From Kribbella caucasensis (lineage in GTDB: Bacteria; Actinomycetota; Actinomycetes; Propionibacteriales; Kribbellaceae), in assembly GCF_004361855.1 (NCBI RefSeq), contig NZ_SNWQ01000012.1, forward strand, positions 133,044-197,043: DNA of 64,000 nt, given 5' to 3'. The translations under genes and the position numbers were made by a program. The notes below the pieces were generated by a model. That model had not been told where the DNA came from. It searched no databases and saw nothing but the letters and a program-made list of their open reading frames with translations. This document shows, in pieces, positions 1 to 12,243 of this stretch. The first letter of the stretch is position 1. Each line of letters begins with the position of its first letter.

Positions 1-233
1 CGGTTCGCTCACCTGGGGGCCTTCGCTTCGCTCGGTTCTGTGGCTGGTCGCCGCGGTTGGGCTGATAGCCCGAGACGTGCTAGCTGCCTGGACAGGCTCC
101 TCCACCCTGCAGCACCGGTAGTCGGCGGGGTTATCCACAGGAAGGCTGATGGTCAGCCCCCAGAGGCATCCGGGTCAGTAGTCTCGAGAGGCGCGGATGG
201 GGGAGATGAATGTTGATGCGATCAGGAGACGGC

Positions 234-719
234 ATGAACGGTGGTGGCGAGCAGCCGGATCTCGATGAGGCGGATTTGGCAGCGCTGCGGAAAGCGATGG
301 ACGGGCTGCGGGACAAAGGGCGACGGGAGAGTGCGACGCCGGCATCGGGATTTCGGCCGCGGTTTCCTGATCTGGAGTCCTGGGTGCACGAGTTCTTTGT
401 GCTCACCTTCGGGCGGCACACCGAGCAGGGGCGCTGGTGTGCGCAGTGGTGGGATCACCCAGAGGCAGTCCTCCGGCTGGACGCGTTGTGGCGTACCTGG
501 GAGGTGGCGTCGCTGGAGCCGGTTCACGGTGTGGCCGACTGGATCCATAGTCACCTGGATCCCAACCTAACGCAGCTTTTCAGCGCTGGCGGCCCGTTCG
601 CTCTGTGCGCAGAAGGGCGGCACGTACCGACTCCAGTGCTGCCCGTGAGCCCACCGCCGGATGACTTCGGGACGCCGCCTCGGCGTTGGTGGGAGGTTCT
701 GGGTGAGGGCGACAGGTGA
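234..719 (+). CDS. DUF4913 family protein
   Basis: A 161-residue soluble protein. Its core, FPDLESWVHEFF...WCAQWWDHPEAVLRLDALW followed by a W-x-HSHLDP segment, matches the DUF4913 pattern as I know it (paired Trp residues around WCxxWWxHxEAxxRLxALW). That family has no assigned biochemical activity and is typical of actinobacterial plasmids and integrative elements. I chose the ATG at 234 because AGGAG (224-228) lies 5 bases upstream. An in-frame ATG at 210 also has a GGGAG and would add 8 residues. The stop overlaps the GTG of the next gene (GTGA), so the two are translationally coupled. The family assignment is recognition from sequence; the role is unknown. Confidence 0.75.
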   Translation: MNGGGEQPDLDEADLAALRKAMDGLRDKGRRESATPASGFRPRFPDLESWVHEFFVLTFGRHTEQGRWCAQWWDHPEAVLRLDALWRTWEVASLEPVHGVADWIHSHLDPNLTQLFSAGGPFALCAEGRHVPTPVLPVSPPPDDFGTPPRRWWEVLGEGDR

Positions 720-1435
720 ACGCGGACGAGCAGCGGCGGCAGGAGTTCCTGGACGCGCTGGCTCGGATGGATGCGTGGATGGACTCCGAAGGTATCGCCT
801 ACCGGGTGATCGGCAGCCTGGCCGTCACGGCGTACGTCGACGAGGGCCGATCTCTCGACTTCGACCGTGTTGGCGCGGCCGATCCGACCCAGCGGATGCC
901 GGACGTGGACCTGCTGGTCCCGCGCGATCGGCTGGCTCTGGTCAAGTCGTACGCCGCATCAGCGAGGAACGCCGAACTGCCGATCAAGCTCGACACGGTC
1001 GCGGCCGAGGTCTACATCGACTTCCGACCGGGCAACGAGAAGTCCTACCTGACTCACCGCAAGTTGATGTTCCCGGTGCCGAGCACGCTCTTCCGACCGC
1101 GCGCCGCGCGTCTGCTCGGACGGCAGATCAAGACCATCGACCCGCGCACGTTGCTGCACACGTTCGGCACCATCGGCGGCGTCGTCCGGCCGAAGGACGT
1201 GCCGAAGATGATCAGGCTGGCCGAAGCGATCGGCAGCGGCCGGGCGGTCAGTCGGCACTCCGAGCAGGACTGCGAGGTATTCGACCGTTTCATGGTCGCG
1301 CGCAAGCGGCAGTCACCGATGTTCATCGCGGCGAAGACCAGCTGGGAAGGCGTTCTGGACGTCCTGCCTCCGAAGGCCGCGGGGACTCTCAAGCAGCGCC
1401 TCTCACCCACCGCGCAGCGGGTGATGGACAGATGA
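716..1435 (+). CDS. Nucleotidyltransferase-like protein (AbiEii/MNT type fold)
   Basis: A 239-residue protein with the signature of the DNA polymerase-beta-like nucleotidyltransferase fold: Gly-Ser at 33-34 (VIGSLAV), an Asp-x-Asp pair at 63/65 (MPDVDLLVP) and a third acidic residue at 102 (VYIDF). Such proteins include AbiEii-type toxins, antibiotic nucleotidyltransferases and uncharacterised standalone members. I cannot tell which this is. It starts with GTG inside the stop of the DUF4913 gene, so the pair is one unit. No membrane segment or export signal is visible. No obvious antitoxin partner other than the DUF4913 protein is adjacent. Confidence 0.65.
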   Translation: MNADEQRRQEFLDALARMDAWMDSEGIAYRVIGSLAVTAYVDEGRSLDFDRVGAADPTQRMPDVDLLVPRDRLALVKSYAASARNAELPIKLDTVAAEVYIDFRPGNEKSYLTHRKLMFPVPSTLFRPRAARLLGRQIKTIDPRTLLHTFGTIGGVVRPKDVPKMIRLAEAIGSGRAVSRHSEQDCEVFDRFMVARKRQSPMFIAAKTSWEGVLDVLPPKAAGTLKQRLSPTAQRVMDR

Positions 1436-1472
1436 ACAGAACCGGCGGTCGCGATGGCCGGGAGCTTGAGGG

Positions 1473-2270
1473 CTAGCTGGACGCGCCGGGGATCCGGAGC
1501 CGGGCCAGCAGCCCGATGTGGTCTGACAGGTAGGCCGGACCGGTGGGCAGGGGCCGCTTGTCGGTGAGCAATAGATCTGTGTCGTCCACCTCGATCGCCT
1601 CGGTGACGAGGATGAAGTCGATGCAGTGCGGTTTGGTGCCTGGTGCTAGGTACTCGGTGTGGAAGGTGGGTGGGCAGTTGCCGTTGAAGGCATCGCGCAG
1701 ACCTGACCGCTGCTGGAGGTCGCGGTGCAGCGTACTCGCCTGGGCGACATTGAAGTCGCCGCACACCACCGCCGGTGAGCTATCGGCTGTGACCGCCTGC
1801 GCGAGCGCAATGAACTGGTCGCGCTGCAACTGACGGAAACGGTTGTGTTCCGACCAGTCGCCGTCGGTGTTGGCCGTCGGGTGGATGTTGAGCACGCGGA
1901 CTCGGCTGTCGCCCAGCCGGACGGTGAGTATTCCGCTGTGGAGGGCGTTGAGCCGGGCTCGGGCGGGTATCTCGCGCGACGATCGCGGAAGGCGTGTGTA
2001 CGCCGTCCCGGCCAATGGCAGCCGCGACAGAGTGACCAGGCCGCCCGCGGGGCCGGCCACTGACAGCCGATAGGCCACATACGGGAAGGACGGCATCCCT
2101 TTCCGGAGGCGTGCCAGGTGATGGTAGGCGAAGACTTCCTGCAGGCAGACCAGATCGATGTCGCCGGCGTCGAACTCGGCCGCAATCGCGGCGAATCGCT
2201 CGGCGATGCGGGTGTCCTTCAGAGGAAGCCCACGGGTGTTCAGGGTGGCGATGGCCAGCCGCGTGCTCAT
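1473..2270 (-). CDS. Endonuclease/exonuclease/phosphatase (EEP) family protein
   Basis: A 265-residue protein carrying the ordered EEP motifs: LNTRG near the start, LQEV (metal-binding Glu, about residue 45), a His-containing strand (NIHPTAN), GDFN (Asp/Asn active-site pair), IDFI and the C-terminal SDHIGL (catalytic Asp-His). This is a Mg-dependent phosphodiesterase or phosphatase fold shared by ExoIII, DNase I, sphingomyelinases and inositol phosphatases. The substrate is not inferable. I start at MSTRL (2270) because the conserved domain begins there; no strong ribosome site is visible and a GTG three codons upstream is possible. No signal peptide is present. It is divergent from furA, with 105 bases between the starts. 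Confidence 0.8.
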   Translation of the reverse strand: MSTRLAIATLNTRGLPLKDTRIAERFAAIAAEFDAGDIDLVCLQEVFAYHHLARLRKGMPSFPYVAYRLSVAGPAGGLVTLSRLPLAGTAYTRLPRSSREIPARARLNALHSGILTVRLGDSRVRVLNIHPTANTDGDWSEHNRFRQLQRDQFIALAQAVTADSSPAVVCGDFNVAQASTLHRDLQQRSGLRDAFNGNCPPTFHTEYLAPGTKPHCIDFILVTEAIEVDDTDLLLTDKRPLPTGPAYLSDHIGLLARLRIPGASS

Positions 2271-2336
2271 GGTGGGCACATCGTACCCATCGAGGGAGCC
2301 AGTACCCCGGTGGACCAGGCCACTTACCCGGAAGCT

Positions 2337-2369
2337 AATCTTGACTGATTCCAGAAAAGGGGGAAGACT
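2337..2369 (+). promoter_or_regulatory. furA promoter with overlapping FurA operator
   Basis: TTGACT (2341-2346) and AAGACT (2364-2369) with 17-base spacing place the transcript start at or within a base or two of the GTG at 2376, so furA is probably leaderless. The stretch TCTTGACTGATTCCAGAAAA closely resembles the AT-rich element upstream of mycobacterial and streptomycete furA-katG operons where FurA represses itself; that comparison is from memory of the family. Confidence 0.75.
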
Positions 2370-2375
2370 CTGGGT

Positions 2376-2807
2376 GTGCCTACGGTTGACGAGCTCCAGG
2401 AGTTGTTGCGGGGGGCTGCTCTGCGGGTGACGCGCCCGCGGTTGGCGGTGCTGGGTGCTGTGCATGCTCATCCCCACGCGGATACGGACTCGCTAATTGG
2501 GGCCGTGCGCAACGAACTTCCTGAGGTGTCGCATCAGGCTGTGTACGACTCGCTGCACACGTTGACGGCGGCGGGTCTGGTGCGGCGGATTCAGCCGATC
2601 GGGTTGGTGGCGCGGTACGAGTCGCGGGTAGGGGACAACCATCACCACGTCGTCTGCCGGTCCTGCGGTGTGATCGCCGATGTCGACTGTGCGGTCGGGC
2701 ATGCGCCTTGCCTGACCGCGTCCGACGACCATGGCTTCGTGATCGACGAGGCCGAGGTCATCTACTGGGGCCTGTGCTCCGACTGCTCCACAACTCGCAG
2801 TTCCTGA
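2376..2807 (+). CDS. furA: Fur-family redox/iron-responsive repressor FurA
   Basis: A 143-residue Fur-family protein: N-terminal winged helix (RVTRPRLAVLGAVHAHPHADTD, then HQAVYDSLHTLTAAGLVRRI), followed by the metal-binding dimerisation domain with HHHVVCRSCGVIADVDC and a C-terminal CSDC. In actinobacteria the FurA paralogue next to katG represses both genes and releases on oxidation. It starts at GTG with almost no leader. KatG follows 36 bases downstream, so they form one operon. Confidence in the FurA subtype rests on the katG linkage and the operator. Confidence 0.92.
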   Translation: MPTVDELQELLRGAALRVTRPRLAVLGAVHAHPHADTDSLIGAVRNELPEVSHQAVYDSLHTLTAAGLVRRIQPIGLVARYESRVGDNHHHVVCRSCGVIADVDCAVGHAPCLTASDDHGFVIDEAEVIYWGLCSDCSTTRSS

Positions 2808-5057
<2,250 letters not shown>

Positions 5058-5071
5058 TCCGTACCTGACAG

Positions 5072-5103
5072 AAGGCCGGCTCCCCCTCCGGGAGCCGGCC
5101 TTT
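5072..5103. terminator. Strong bidirectional intrinsic terminator after katG
   Basis: A perfect 13-bp stem (5072-5084 with 5090-5102) around a 5-base loop, ending in TTT on the plus strand and starting with AA, so it also serves the convergent membrane-protein gene on the minus strand. Confidence 0.92.
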
Positions 5104-5111
5104 CCCATTAA

Positions 5112-5786
5112 TCAGACCGCCCTGGCCTGTATCCGAGCCATCGCGGGCCGGCGAACCAGTACCACACAGGTCGTCAGGAGCCACAGCCAGAACGGGACGT
5201 ACGGCAACAACCAGAACTCCCCGGCCCGCCAGACGAACTGCGCGAACGACAGGGCGATGCCGGCGATCACGCCCCACCACCCGAGCCAACGCGGCATGGC
5301 GTTCGTCGCGACTACGATCCAGCCGCACGCGAACGCGAAGCAGCCCATCGGCAGCCAGACGTTGGTGAACCCGACGGCCGTGAGGTCGTAGGCGTACGCC
5401 AGTTGCCCCTGATCAAGGTCGGCGCTCCGGTGGGCGCCCGCTTCCTGGGCGGAGTCGAGAACAACGAACGCCGCGACCAACGCTCCGGACACGATCGCCA
5501 CGGTCGAGCGCACCGGAGTCGCACCCTCGTAGCGGCGCAGCAGCAGGGGCAGGCCGACCATGAACCAGAGCAGCACCATCATCCCGATGTCGGCGACGGC
5601 CTCCACGGGCGGCAGCCACGACCTGTCCAGACCCTTCACGAACTCCGCCGCCGCGGCGGTGCTCGCGTCGGTCGGGGGTTCACCCGGCGAGCCGATGATG
5701 AGCGCGGTGAAGAGCAGTACCGTGCCGGCGATCCCGGTCAGCCCGATGGTTCGCTCGAGCGGCATGCTGCGGGTGGTGGCTGACAT
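5112..5786 (-). CDS. Polytopic membrane protein of unknown function
   Basis: A 224-residue protein with about six hydrophobic helices: one near the N-terminus (LTGIAGTVLLFTALIIGS), an extracytoplasmic loop with Ala-rich STAAAAEFVKGLD, then paired helices up to VPFWLWLLTTCVVLVRR and a basic tail. I chose the start at 5786 because AGGAGG lies 6 bases upstream; the frame stays open further but without that signal. No catalytic motif is recognisable. It resembles small actinobacterial DUF4386-like membrane proteins in layout, which I cannot confirm. It is convergent with katG and shares its terminator. Confidence 0.75.
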   Translation of the reverse strand: MSATTRSMPLERTIGLTGIAGTVLLFTALIIGSPGEPPTDASTAAAAEFVKGLDRSWLPPVEAVADIGMMVLLWFMVGLPLLLRRYEGATPVRSTVAIVSGALVAAFVVLDSAQEAGAHRSADLDQGQLAYAYDLTAVGFTNVWLPMGCFAFACGWIVVATNAMPRWLGWWGVIAGIALSFAQFVWRAGEFWLLPYVPFWLWLLTTCVVLVRRPAMARIQARAV

Positions 5787-6016
5787 CGTGAACCTCCTGA
5801 TGCTGTAGCGGATACTCACGACGCTAGGAATCAAGGGCTCTCTCCACAACGGGGCACACGCCGGACGACTACTGGCTGCGGGCCACCCGCTGAGGTTCAA
5901 GCGTTTGGTCTCGGTTCGGTAAACGATGTAACGCAGGGGTGGGTTGCGGCGATAGCCGGGTGAGGTAGGCGCGTGGGGGAACTCGCGCCACCGCTTGGGG
6001 CCTGGGGGAAAGACCG

Positions 6017-7861
6017 ATGGTTGCTGCGCGCAAAAAGGCGTGGGCGGTTGTGCTTGTCGTTGTCGTCGCGGTGGTGGTTTCGCTGCTCAATGCGTCGACG
6101 GCCAATTCGATTGCCGGTCCTGGGAAGTCGCCGGGGGCGGTGACGCAGAAGGGCGTTACCTGCAACACGGTGCCGGCTGAGGAGCTCGGTGCGTGTGTGA
6201 GCCGGATGCTGACCGATCCGAACGGGGCGTATTCGCCGGATCACGTGTACACCGAGGCGGAGAAGCAGCCGGTGCGCGCGGGGCGGCAGGCCGTGGGGGT
6301 GAACGCCGGCTCGTGGTCGGTGGTCGCCGACTGTACGGTCAACGACTTCAAGCTCAACCCGGTGCACGCCAGTGTGATGAAGTCCGGCAAGGTGCTGCTG
6401 ACGGCCGGGTCGGGGAACTTCAAGTCGCTCAACGAGCAGAAGGTCTTCAAGACCTGGATCTGGGATCCGGCCACACCACAGGCCTGTCCCCGGGAGATCC
6501 CGATGCCCGCGGACGTCGATCTGTTCTGCTCCGGGCACTCGCACCTCACCGACGGACGCATCCTCTTCTTCGGCGGTACGGGTCACTACGCGTCGGCGGA
6601 GCTGTACTACACCGGCGTACGGGAGACCTACGCGTTCGACGAGGTCACGGAGAAGTTCACCTTCACCGGGCTGATGAGCGTGGCCCGCTGGTATCCGAAC
6701 GGACCGGTCAACGCCGCGGGCAACCCGGTCGTCACCAGTGGACTGGATGCCACCGGCAAGGTGACGAACATCAACGAGACCTACAACCCCTACACGGGCA
6801 AGTGGACGACGCTTCCCGGTACCCGGATCTTCCCGATGTACGCCGGCCTCGTGCTCAGGAAGAACGGCACGTTCTGCTACTCCGGCGCCAACATGGGCGG
6901 CAAGGCCGGTGCGAAACCCGGCTGCTGGAACTGGACGAACAACGCCTTCTATCCGATTCCCGGGCTGCCGTACCCCGACTGCCGGGACCAGGCGAGCACG
7001 TTGCTCTTGTACCCGGCCCAGGCCCAGAAGTTCATGATCATCGGCGGTGGATGCCCGACCGGCGTCACCGGGACGACGGCGACGGTGGACATGAACGCGG
7101 CGGCGCACAAGTTCACCGCAGGTCCGTCGCTGGGCTTCTCGGCGATGCACAGCTGCGCGACCGTGTTGCCGGACAAGTCCGCTTTCGTTGCCGGCGGCGC
7201 CGATCACAACACCAATCCGCGGCTGCAGGCGGTTCGCTTGCCCGCCGGCGCCAACGCCTGGGAACAGGTGGCCAGTCCGACGGTGGGACGCATGTATCAC
7301 AGCACGTGTGTGCTGTTGTCCAACGGCTCCGTCGTCACGATGGGCACGACTGCTCCCGGGAACGTGGTGGAGTCGCGATTCGAGGTCTACCAGCCCTGGT
7401 ACATGCAGGCGGGGGTCACTCGGCCGACTTTCACAGGTGTGTCCCCGACGCTGAAGCTCGGTGGTACGCATCAGGCGACCTTCACCGGACCGGCATCGGT
7501 GACGAGCGCCTCGCTCCACCGGCTCACGTCGGTGACCCACTCGTCGGATCCGAACCAGAGAGCCGTCGATGTGCCGGTCACCGCGTCGGGCACCTGGGGA
7601 CGGGTCAACCTGAAGATCGAGGCGAACCCGGGGATACTGCCGCCGGGCGTCTACCAGCTGTTCCTCCGCGACTGGCGCGGCATCCCGTCGGAAGCCAAGA
7701 TCGTGCGCGTCGTCCCGGCAACCGCGACCACAGCCGCAGGAGCCGGCGCACCCGCTTCGGTCGGCGTACCGGCGGCCGGCGCGCCTGCAGCCGCGGTACC
7801 AGCTGTCGGCCCCGCTTCGACCGGTACGCCGTCGCCGGCAGCCGCCTGCTGTTGTTGCTAG
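6017..7861 (+). CDS. Secreted or membrane-anchored radical copper oxidase (galactose oxidase/GlxA-like)
   Basis: A 614-residue protein with an N-terminal hydrophobic segment (residues 9-24, signal peptide or anchor), a Kelch-type beta-propeller and a C-terminal early-set (DUF1929-like) domain. The full set of galactose-oxidase copper ligands is readable: Cys171 (LFCSGHSH) and Tyr226 (VARWYPNGP) for the thioether cofactor, Tyr427-His428 (RMYHST) and His508 (SVTHSSDPNQR). Family members oxidise primary alcohols or aldehydes with O2, giving H2O2; streptomycete GlxA acts in cell-surface glycan deposition. After the catalytic domain there is an Ala/Pro-rich tail from about residue 572 that ends in four consecutive cysteines (611-614), which is unusual. 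GGGGGAAAG precedes the ATG. Confidence 0.88.
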   Translation: MVAARKKAWAVVLVVVVAVVVSLLNASTANSIAGPGKSPGAVTQKGVTCNTVPAEELGACVSRMLTDPNGAYSPDHVYTEAEKQPVRAGRQAVGVNAGSWSVVADCTVNDFKLNPVHASVMKSGKVLLTAGSGNFKSLNEQKVFKTWIWDPATPQACPREIPMPADVDLFCSGHSHLTDGRILFFGGTGHYASAELYYTGVRETYAFDEVTEKFTFTGLMSVARWYPNGPVNAAGNPVVTSGLDATGKVTNINETYNPYTGKWTTLPGTRIFPMYAGLVLRKNGTFCYSGANMGGKAGAKPGCWNWTNNAFYPIPGLPYPDCRDQASTLLLYPAQAQKFMIIGGGCPTGVTGTTATVDMNAAAHKFTAGPSLGFSAMHSCATVLPDKSAFVAGGADHNTNPRLQAVRLPAGANAWEQVASPTVGRMYHSTCVLLSNGSVVTMGTTAPGNVVESRFEVYQPWYMQAGVTRPTFTGVSPTLKLGGTHQATFTGPASVTSASLHRLTSVTHSSDPNQRAVDVPVTASGTWGRVNLKIEANPGILPPGVYQLFLRDWRGIPSEAKIVRVVPATATTAAGAGAPASVGVPAAGAPAAAVPAVGPASTGTPSPAAACCCC

Positions 7862-7907
7862 TTGTGGCAAATGAGAACGCCGTAGTGGGGGCCGCAGTCT
7901 GACGTAG

Positions 7908-9383
<1,476 letters not shown>

Positions 9384-9486
9384 GCCCGGCGGCGTGCTGT
9401 TGACAGGCGGTCACGGCCGGGGGACGCTCGGATAACGCGGCACGAGGGGGCTTGATGCCGCAGCGTCCATTTGGGGGAAAACCGTT

Positions 9487-11346
9487 ATGCCTGCCAAGAA
9501 AAAAGCTGCCGAGAACAATCCTGCCCAGCCTGATGAGCAGATGTCCGCCGCGTTGCGCGAGTTCATCCGCACCGAGGGCTCGAAGTACTTGAAGGACCCG
9601 AACGTCTCGTCGATCGGGATCGGGTACAAGATCCGCAAGGGCAAGCCGACCAAGGAACTGTCGATCCAGTTCACGGTGAGCCAGAAGGTCGTTCCGGAAC
9701 AGTTCGGCGAGCTGGCGACCGAAGAACTACCCGCATCCATCACGGTCGCCGGGGTCGAGATCCCGACCGATGTGGTCGAGCGGACGTACCATCCTGACTT
9801 CAGAGTCGTCCCCGAGGCGGCCGTGGACAAGCGCAAGGTCCGCATCGATCCGGTCCGGCCCGGCGTCAGCGTCGGCCATCAGACGATCACCGCCGGGACG
9901 ATCGGCGCGATCGTGTACGACATCGAGACCGGCCGGCCGTGTGTGTTGTCCAACTGGCACGTGCTGCACGGCGAGGACGGCGAGCTCGGCGATGTCGTCG
10001 TTCAGCCTGGTCCGCACGACGACAACCGGACCGAGCGCAACCTTCTCGGCCCATTGCTGCGATCCCATCTCGGCATCGCCGGTGACGGTGCGATTGCCGG
10101 GGTCGAGGGACGGGACCTCGATCCGTCGATCTTCGAGCTCGACGTCGTGCCGGATGAACTCGGTGATCCGCAGCTCGGCGACAAGGTGGTCAAGAGCGGC
10201 CGGACCACCGGAGTCACCCACGGCATCGTCCGACGGGTCGACACCATCGTGAAGCTCGACTACGGCCCGGAAGCGGGCGTCGTCGAGATCGGCGGCTTCG
10301 AGATCGGCATCGACCCCGGCAAACGCCCCCGGGACGACGAGATCAGCAAGGGCGGCGATTCGGGCGCGGCCTGGATGTTCAAGGCGCCGAACGGCCGGCC
10401 GACCAAGATTCTGGCCGGTATCCATTTCGCCGGTGAAGGGCCGAACGATCCGGATGAACACGCGCTGGCCTGCCTGCCGCGGTCCTTGTTCCAGAAGCTC
10501 GGCATCACCCTGGTCCAACCCGAACAGGCCCTCGTGGTCAGCGGCTTCGACCCGAATTTCCTCAGCGTCCCGGTCGGCGTACCGGTGCTGGACCCGGCCG
10601 CCGCTGACGACGCAGTACAGCTCGACGGCTCGGTCAAGATCGACTACACGCATTTCTCGCTGACGATGAGCCGCGACCGCAAGTTCGCGCACTGGGTCGC
10701 GTGGAACGTCGACGGCGGCGGGCTGAAGAAGATCACCCGCACCGGTATCCCGTTCATCAAGGATCCGAGGCTGTCGGCCGACGTCCAGATCGGTGACGAG
10801 CTGTACCGCGACAACCGCCTCGACCGCGGTCACCTGGCCCGGCGGGCCGATCTGCTCTGGGGATCGCTGGACGAGGCGAAGCAGGCCAACCGCGACTCGT
10901 TCTTCTTCACCAACATCACCCCGCAGATGGACGACTTCAACCAGCGCACCAAGGACGGACTCTGGGGCCGGCTGGAGGACGCGGTCTTCGCCGACGTCGA
11001 TGTCGAGGACCTCCGCGTCAGCGTCTACGGCGGCCCGGTCTTCAAAGAGGACGACCGGGTTTTCCGCGGCGAGAAGATCCCGCGGGAGTTCTGGAAGGTG
11101 ATCACCTTCGTCGAAGCCGGCGCGCTGAAGGCCAGCGCGTTCCTGCTGACCCAGAACCTGAACCAGCTGGAAGCGCTCGAACTCGACGAGTTCCGGGTCT
11201 TCCAGGTCTCGATTGCCGAGCTGGAGAACCGAACGAAGGTACGCCTCCCCGAAGCGGTCCACGCCGCCGACACCGCGCCACCCGTGGTCGAGGCACTCGG
11301 ACCGCCACAACCTCTGGGGGACCTGTCCCAAATCGTCTGGACCTGA
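9487..11346 (+). CDS. Trypsin-like serine protease fused to DNA/RNA non-specific endonuclease
   Basis: A 619-residue two-domain enzyme. Residues about 125-345 are a chymotrypsin-fold protease with candidate triad His158 (LSNWHVLHG), Asp200 (GDGAIAG) and Ser292 (GGDSGAAW). Residues about 380-590 are a beta-beta-alpha-metal nuclease of the NUC family with DRGH at 446-449 (His general base) and the metal Asn in NITPQMDDFNQR (476/485). The N-terminal 100 residues include a small alpha/beta region (VSSIGIGYKIRKGKPT). No signal peptide is seen, so it probably acts in the cytoplasm or as a released effector. GGGGGAAAA precedes the ATG. It has its own short leader after guaB1. Target and trigger are unknown. 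Confidence 0.85.
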   Translation: MPAKKKAAENNPAQPDEQMSAALREFIRTEGSKYLKDPNVSSIGIGYKIRKGKPTKELSIQFTVSQKVVPEQFGELATEELPASITVAGVEIPTDVVERTYHPDFRVVPEAAVDKRKVRIDPVRPGVSVGHQTITAGTIGAIVYDIETGRPCVLSNWHVLHGEDGELGDVVVQPGPHDDNRTERNLLGPLLRSHLGIAGDGAIAGVEGRDLDPSIFELDVVPDELGDPQLGDKVVKSGRTTGVTHGIVRRVDTIVKLDYGPEAGVVEIGGFEIGIDPGKRPRDDEISKGGDSGAAWMFKAPNGRPTKILAGIHFAGEGPNDPDEHALACLPRSLFQKLGITLVQPEQALVVSGFDPNFLSVPVGVPVLDPAAADDAVQLDGSVKIDYTHFSLTMSRDRKFAHWVAWNVDGGGLKKITRTGIPFIKDPRLSADVQIGDELYRDNRLDRGHLARRADLLWGSLDEAKQANRDSFFFTNITPQMDDFNQRTKDGLWGRLEDAVFADVDVEDLRVSVYGGPVFKEDDRVFRGEKIPREFWKVITFVEAGALKASAFLLTQNLNQLEALELDEFRVFQVSIAELENRTKVRLPEAVHAADTAPPVVEALGPPQPLGDLSQIVWT

Positions 11347-11361
11347 ATCCGAAGATCCCCG

Positions 11362-11407
11362 GCCCCCGCCACCGCAGCCGCTTTGAAGCGGTCTGCAGGG
11401 CGGGGGC
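11362..11407. terminator. Nested-hairpin terminator after the protease-nuclease gene
   Basis: An outer perfect 9-bp stem (11362-11370 with 11399-11407) encloses GCAG/CTGC and CCGC/GCGG inner stems around TTTGAA. There is no long U-tract, which is common in high-GC genomes. Confidence 0.65.
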
Positions 11408-11480
11408 TGCTTAGCGCGAGCCCATGACTGTGCCAGGGTGGGTTGCGTGAGGCGCGGGTCGGGTGGTCGCGGAGGTTGGG

Positions 11481-12221
11481 ATGAGGAATCGGGTGGCGGC
11501 CGGATTGCTGGTGGTCGCGTTTGCGATGGCGGGGGTGGCGGCGGGTCATGGGAATGCGGCCGGGCCGAAGGCGGACGGGATCCGGTGTGAGCTGAGTCTG
11601 GAAGGGGTCGCGCCGGAGGAGCGGCGTACGGACGTCGAGGAACCGGTGCTCGCGGTGACGAAGGAATCGTCGGGGCTGGTCAAGGGGTATCTGTTCAGCC
11701 AGTCCGCCGTACTGATGGCGCAGAACGTCTGCAGCGAGCCGGTTCAGGTGATGTGGGAGAGCCGCAGGGAAGGACTGCGCATCGACGGAGTCCCCTTCAC
11801 TGGGAGCGCGGTCTCAGAGGTGCCCGTGTACGACGGGGATCCGCTGGGCGCGCGTAGTTGGCAGGGGAGTTCCGACAACCGCAAGGTCGAGTTCAACAAG
11901 GTCGAGTTGGACATCAGGCTCGGTACCGATCTCCAGCAGGTGTCCGCGGTCCCGCAGGATGACGGCTCGATCGACGTGATCTACATGGCCCTCAAATACA
12001 CCCCCGACGCGAAGGGTCTTGCGCCGTATCCCGACATCGGTGTGACCGTGCAGAAGCGGTGCGACGGCGGCGACTGGACCGAACTGGCCAAGACGGTCAG
12101 CTCTCCCGACGGCGAGTTCAACGTCACGATCGCCCCGGACGAGTGCGCCGACCTCGAGCTCCGGGGCTTCGTCGACGACGCCCCGGATGCGTGGGGGCTG
12201 CCCGTGGCGCTGAGCCTATAG
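11481..12221 (+). CDS. Secreted protein of unknown function
   Basis: A 246-residue protein with a clear Sec signal peptide (MRNRVAAGLLVVAFAMAGVA, cleavage near AAG). The mature part has four cysteines (RCELS, QNVCSEP, KRCDGGD, PDECADL) that could form two disulfides, and beta-rich segments. No family is recognised. The start is the ATG at 11481 with GGAGG 6 bases upstream; a GTG six codons earlier is open but lacks a ribosome site. It is preceded by the nested terminator, so it is probably transcribed alone. It converges on the pentapeptide-repeat gene with only 22 bases between. Confidence 0.75.
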   Translation: MRNRVAAGLLVVAFAMAGVAAGHGNAAGPKADGIRCELSLEGVAPEERRTDVEEPVLAVTKESSGLVKGYLFSQSAVLMAQNVCSEPVQVMWESRREGLRIDGVPFTGSAVSEVPVYDGDPLGARSWQGSSDNRKVEFNKVELDIRLGTDLQQVSAVPQDDGSIDVIYMALKYTPDAKGLAPYPDIGVTVQKRCDGGDWTELAKTVSSPDGEFNVTIAPDECADLELRGFVDDAPDAWGLPVALSL

Positions 12222-12243
12222 ATGACCGAGCTGCTCCAGCCCT

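Noticed and set aside
131-139. TTATCCACA, a perfect DnaA box.
   Set aside because: A single box without clustering or an AT-rich unwinding region; not enough for an origin.
1441-1461. CCGGC/GCCGG hairpin after the EEP gene as a terminator.
   Set aside because: Only a 5-bp stem with a 10-base loop and no U-tract.
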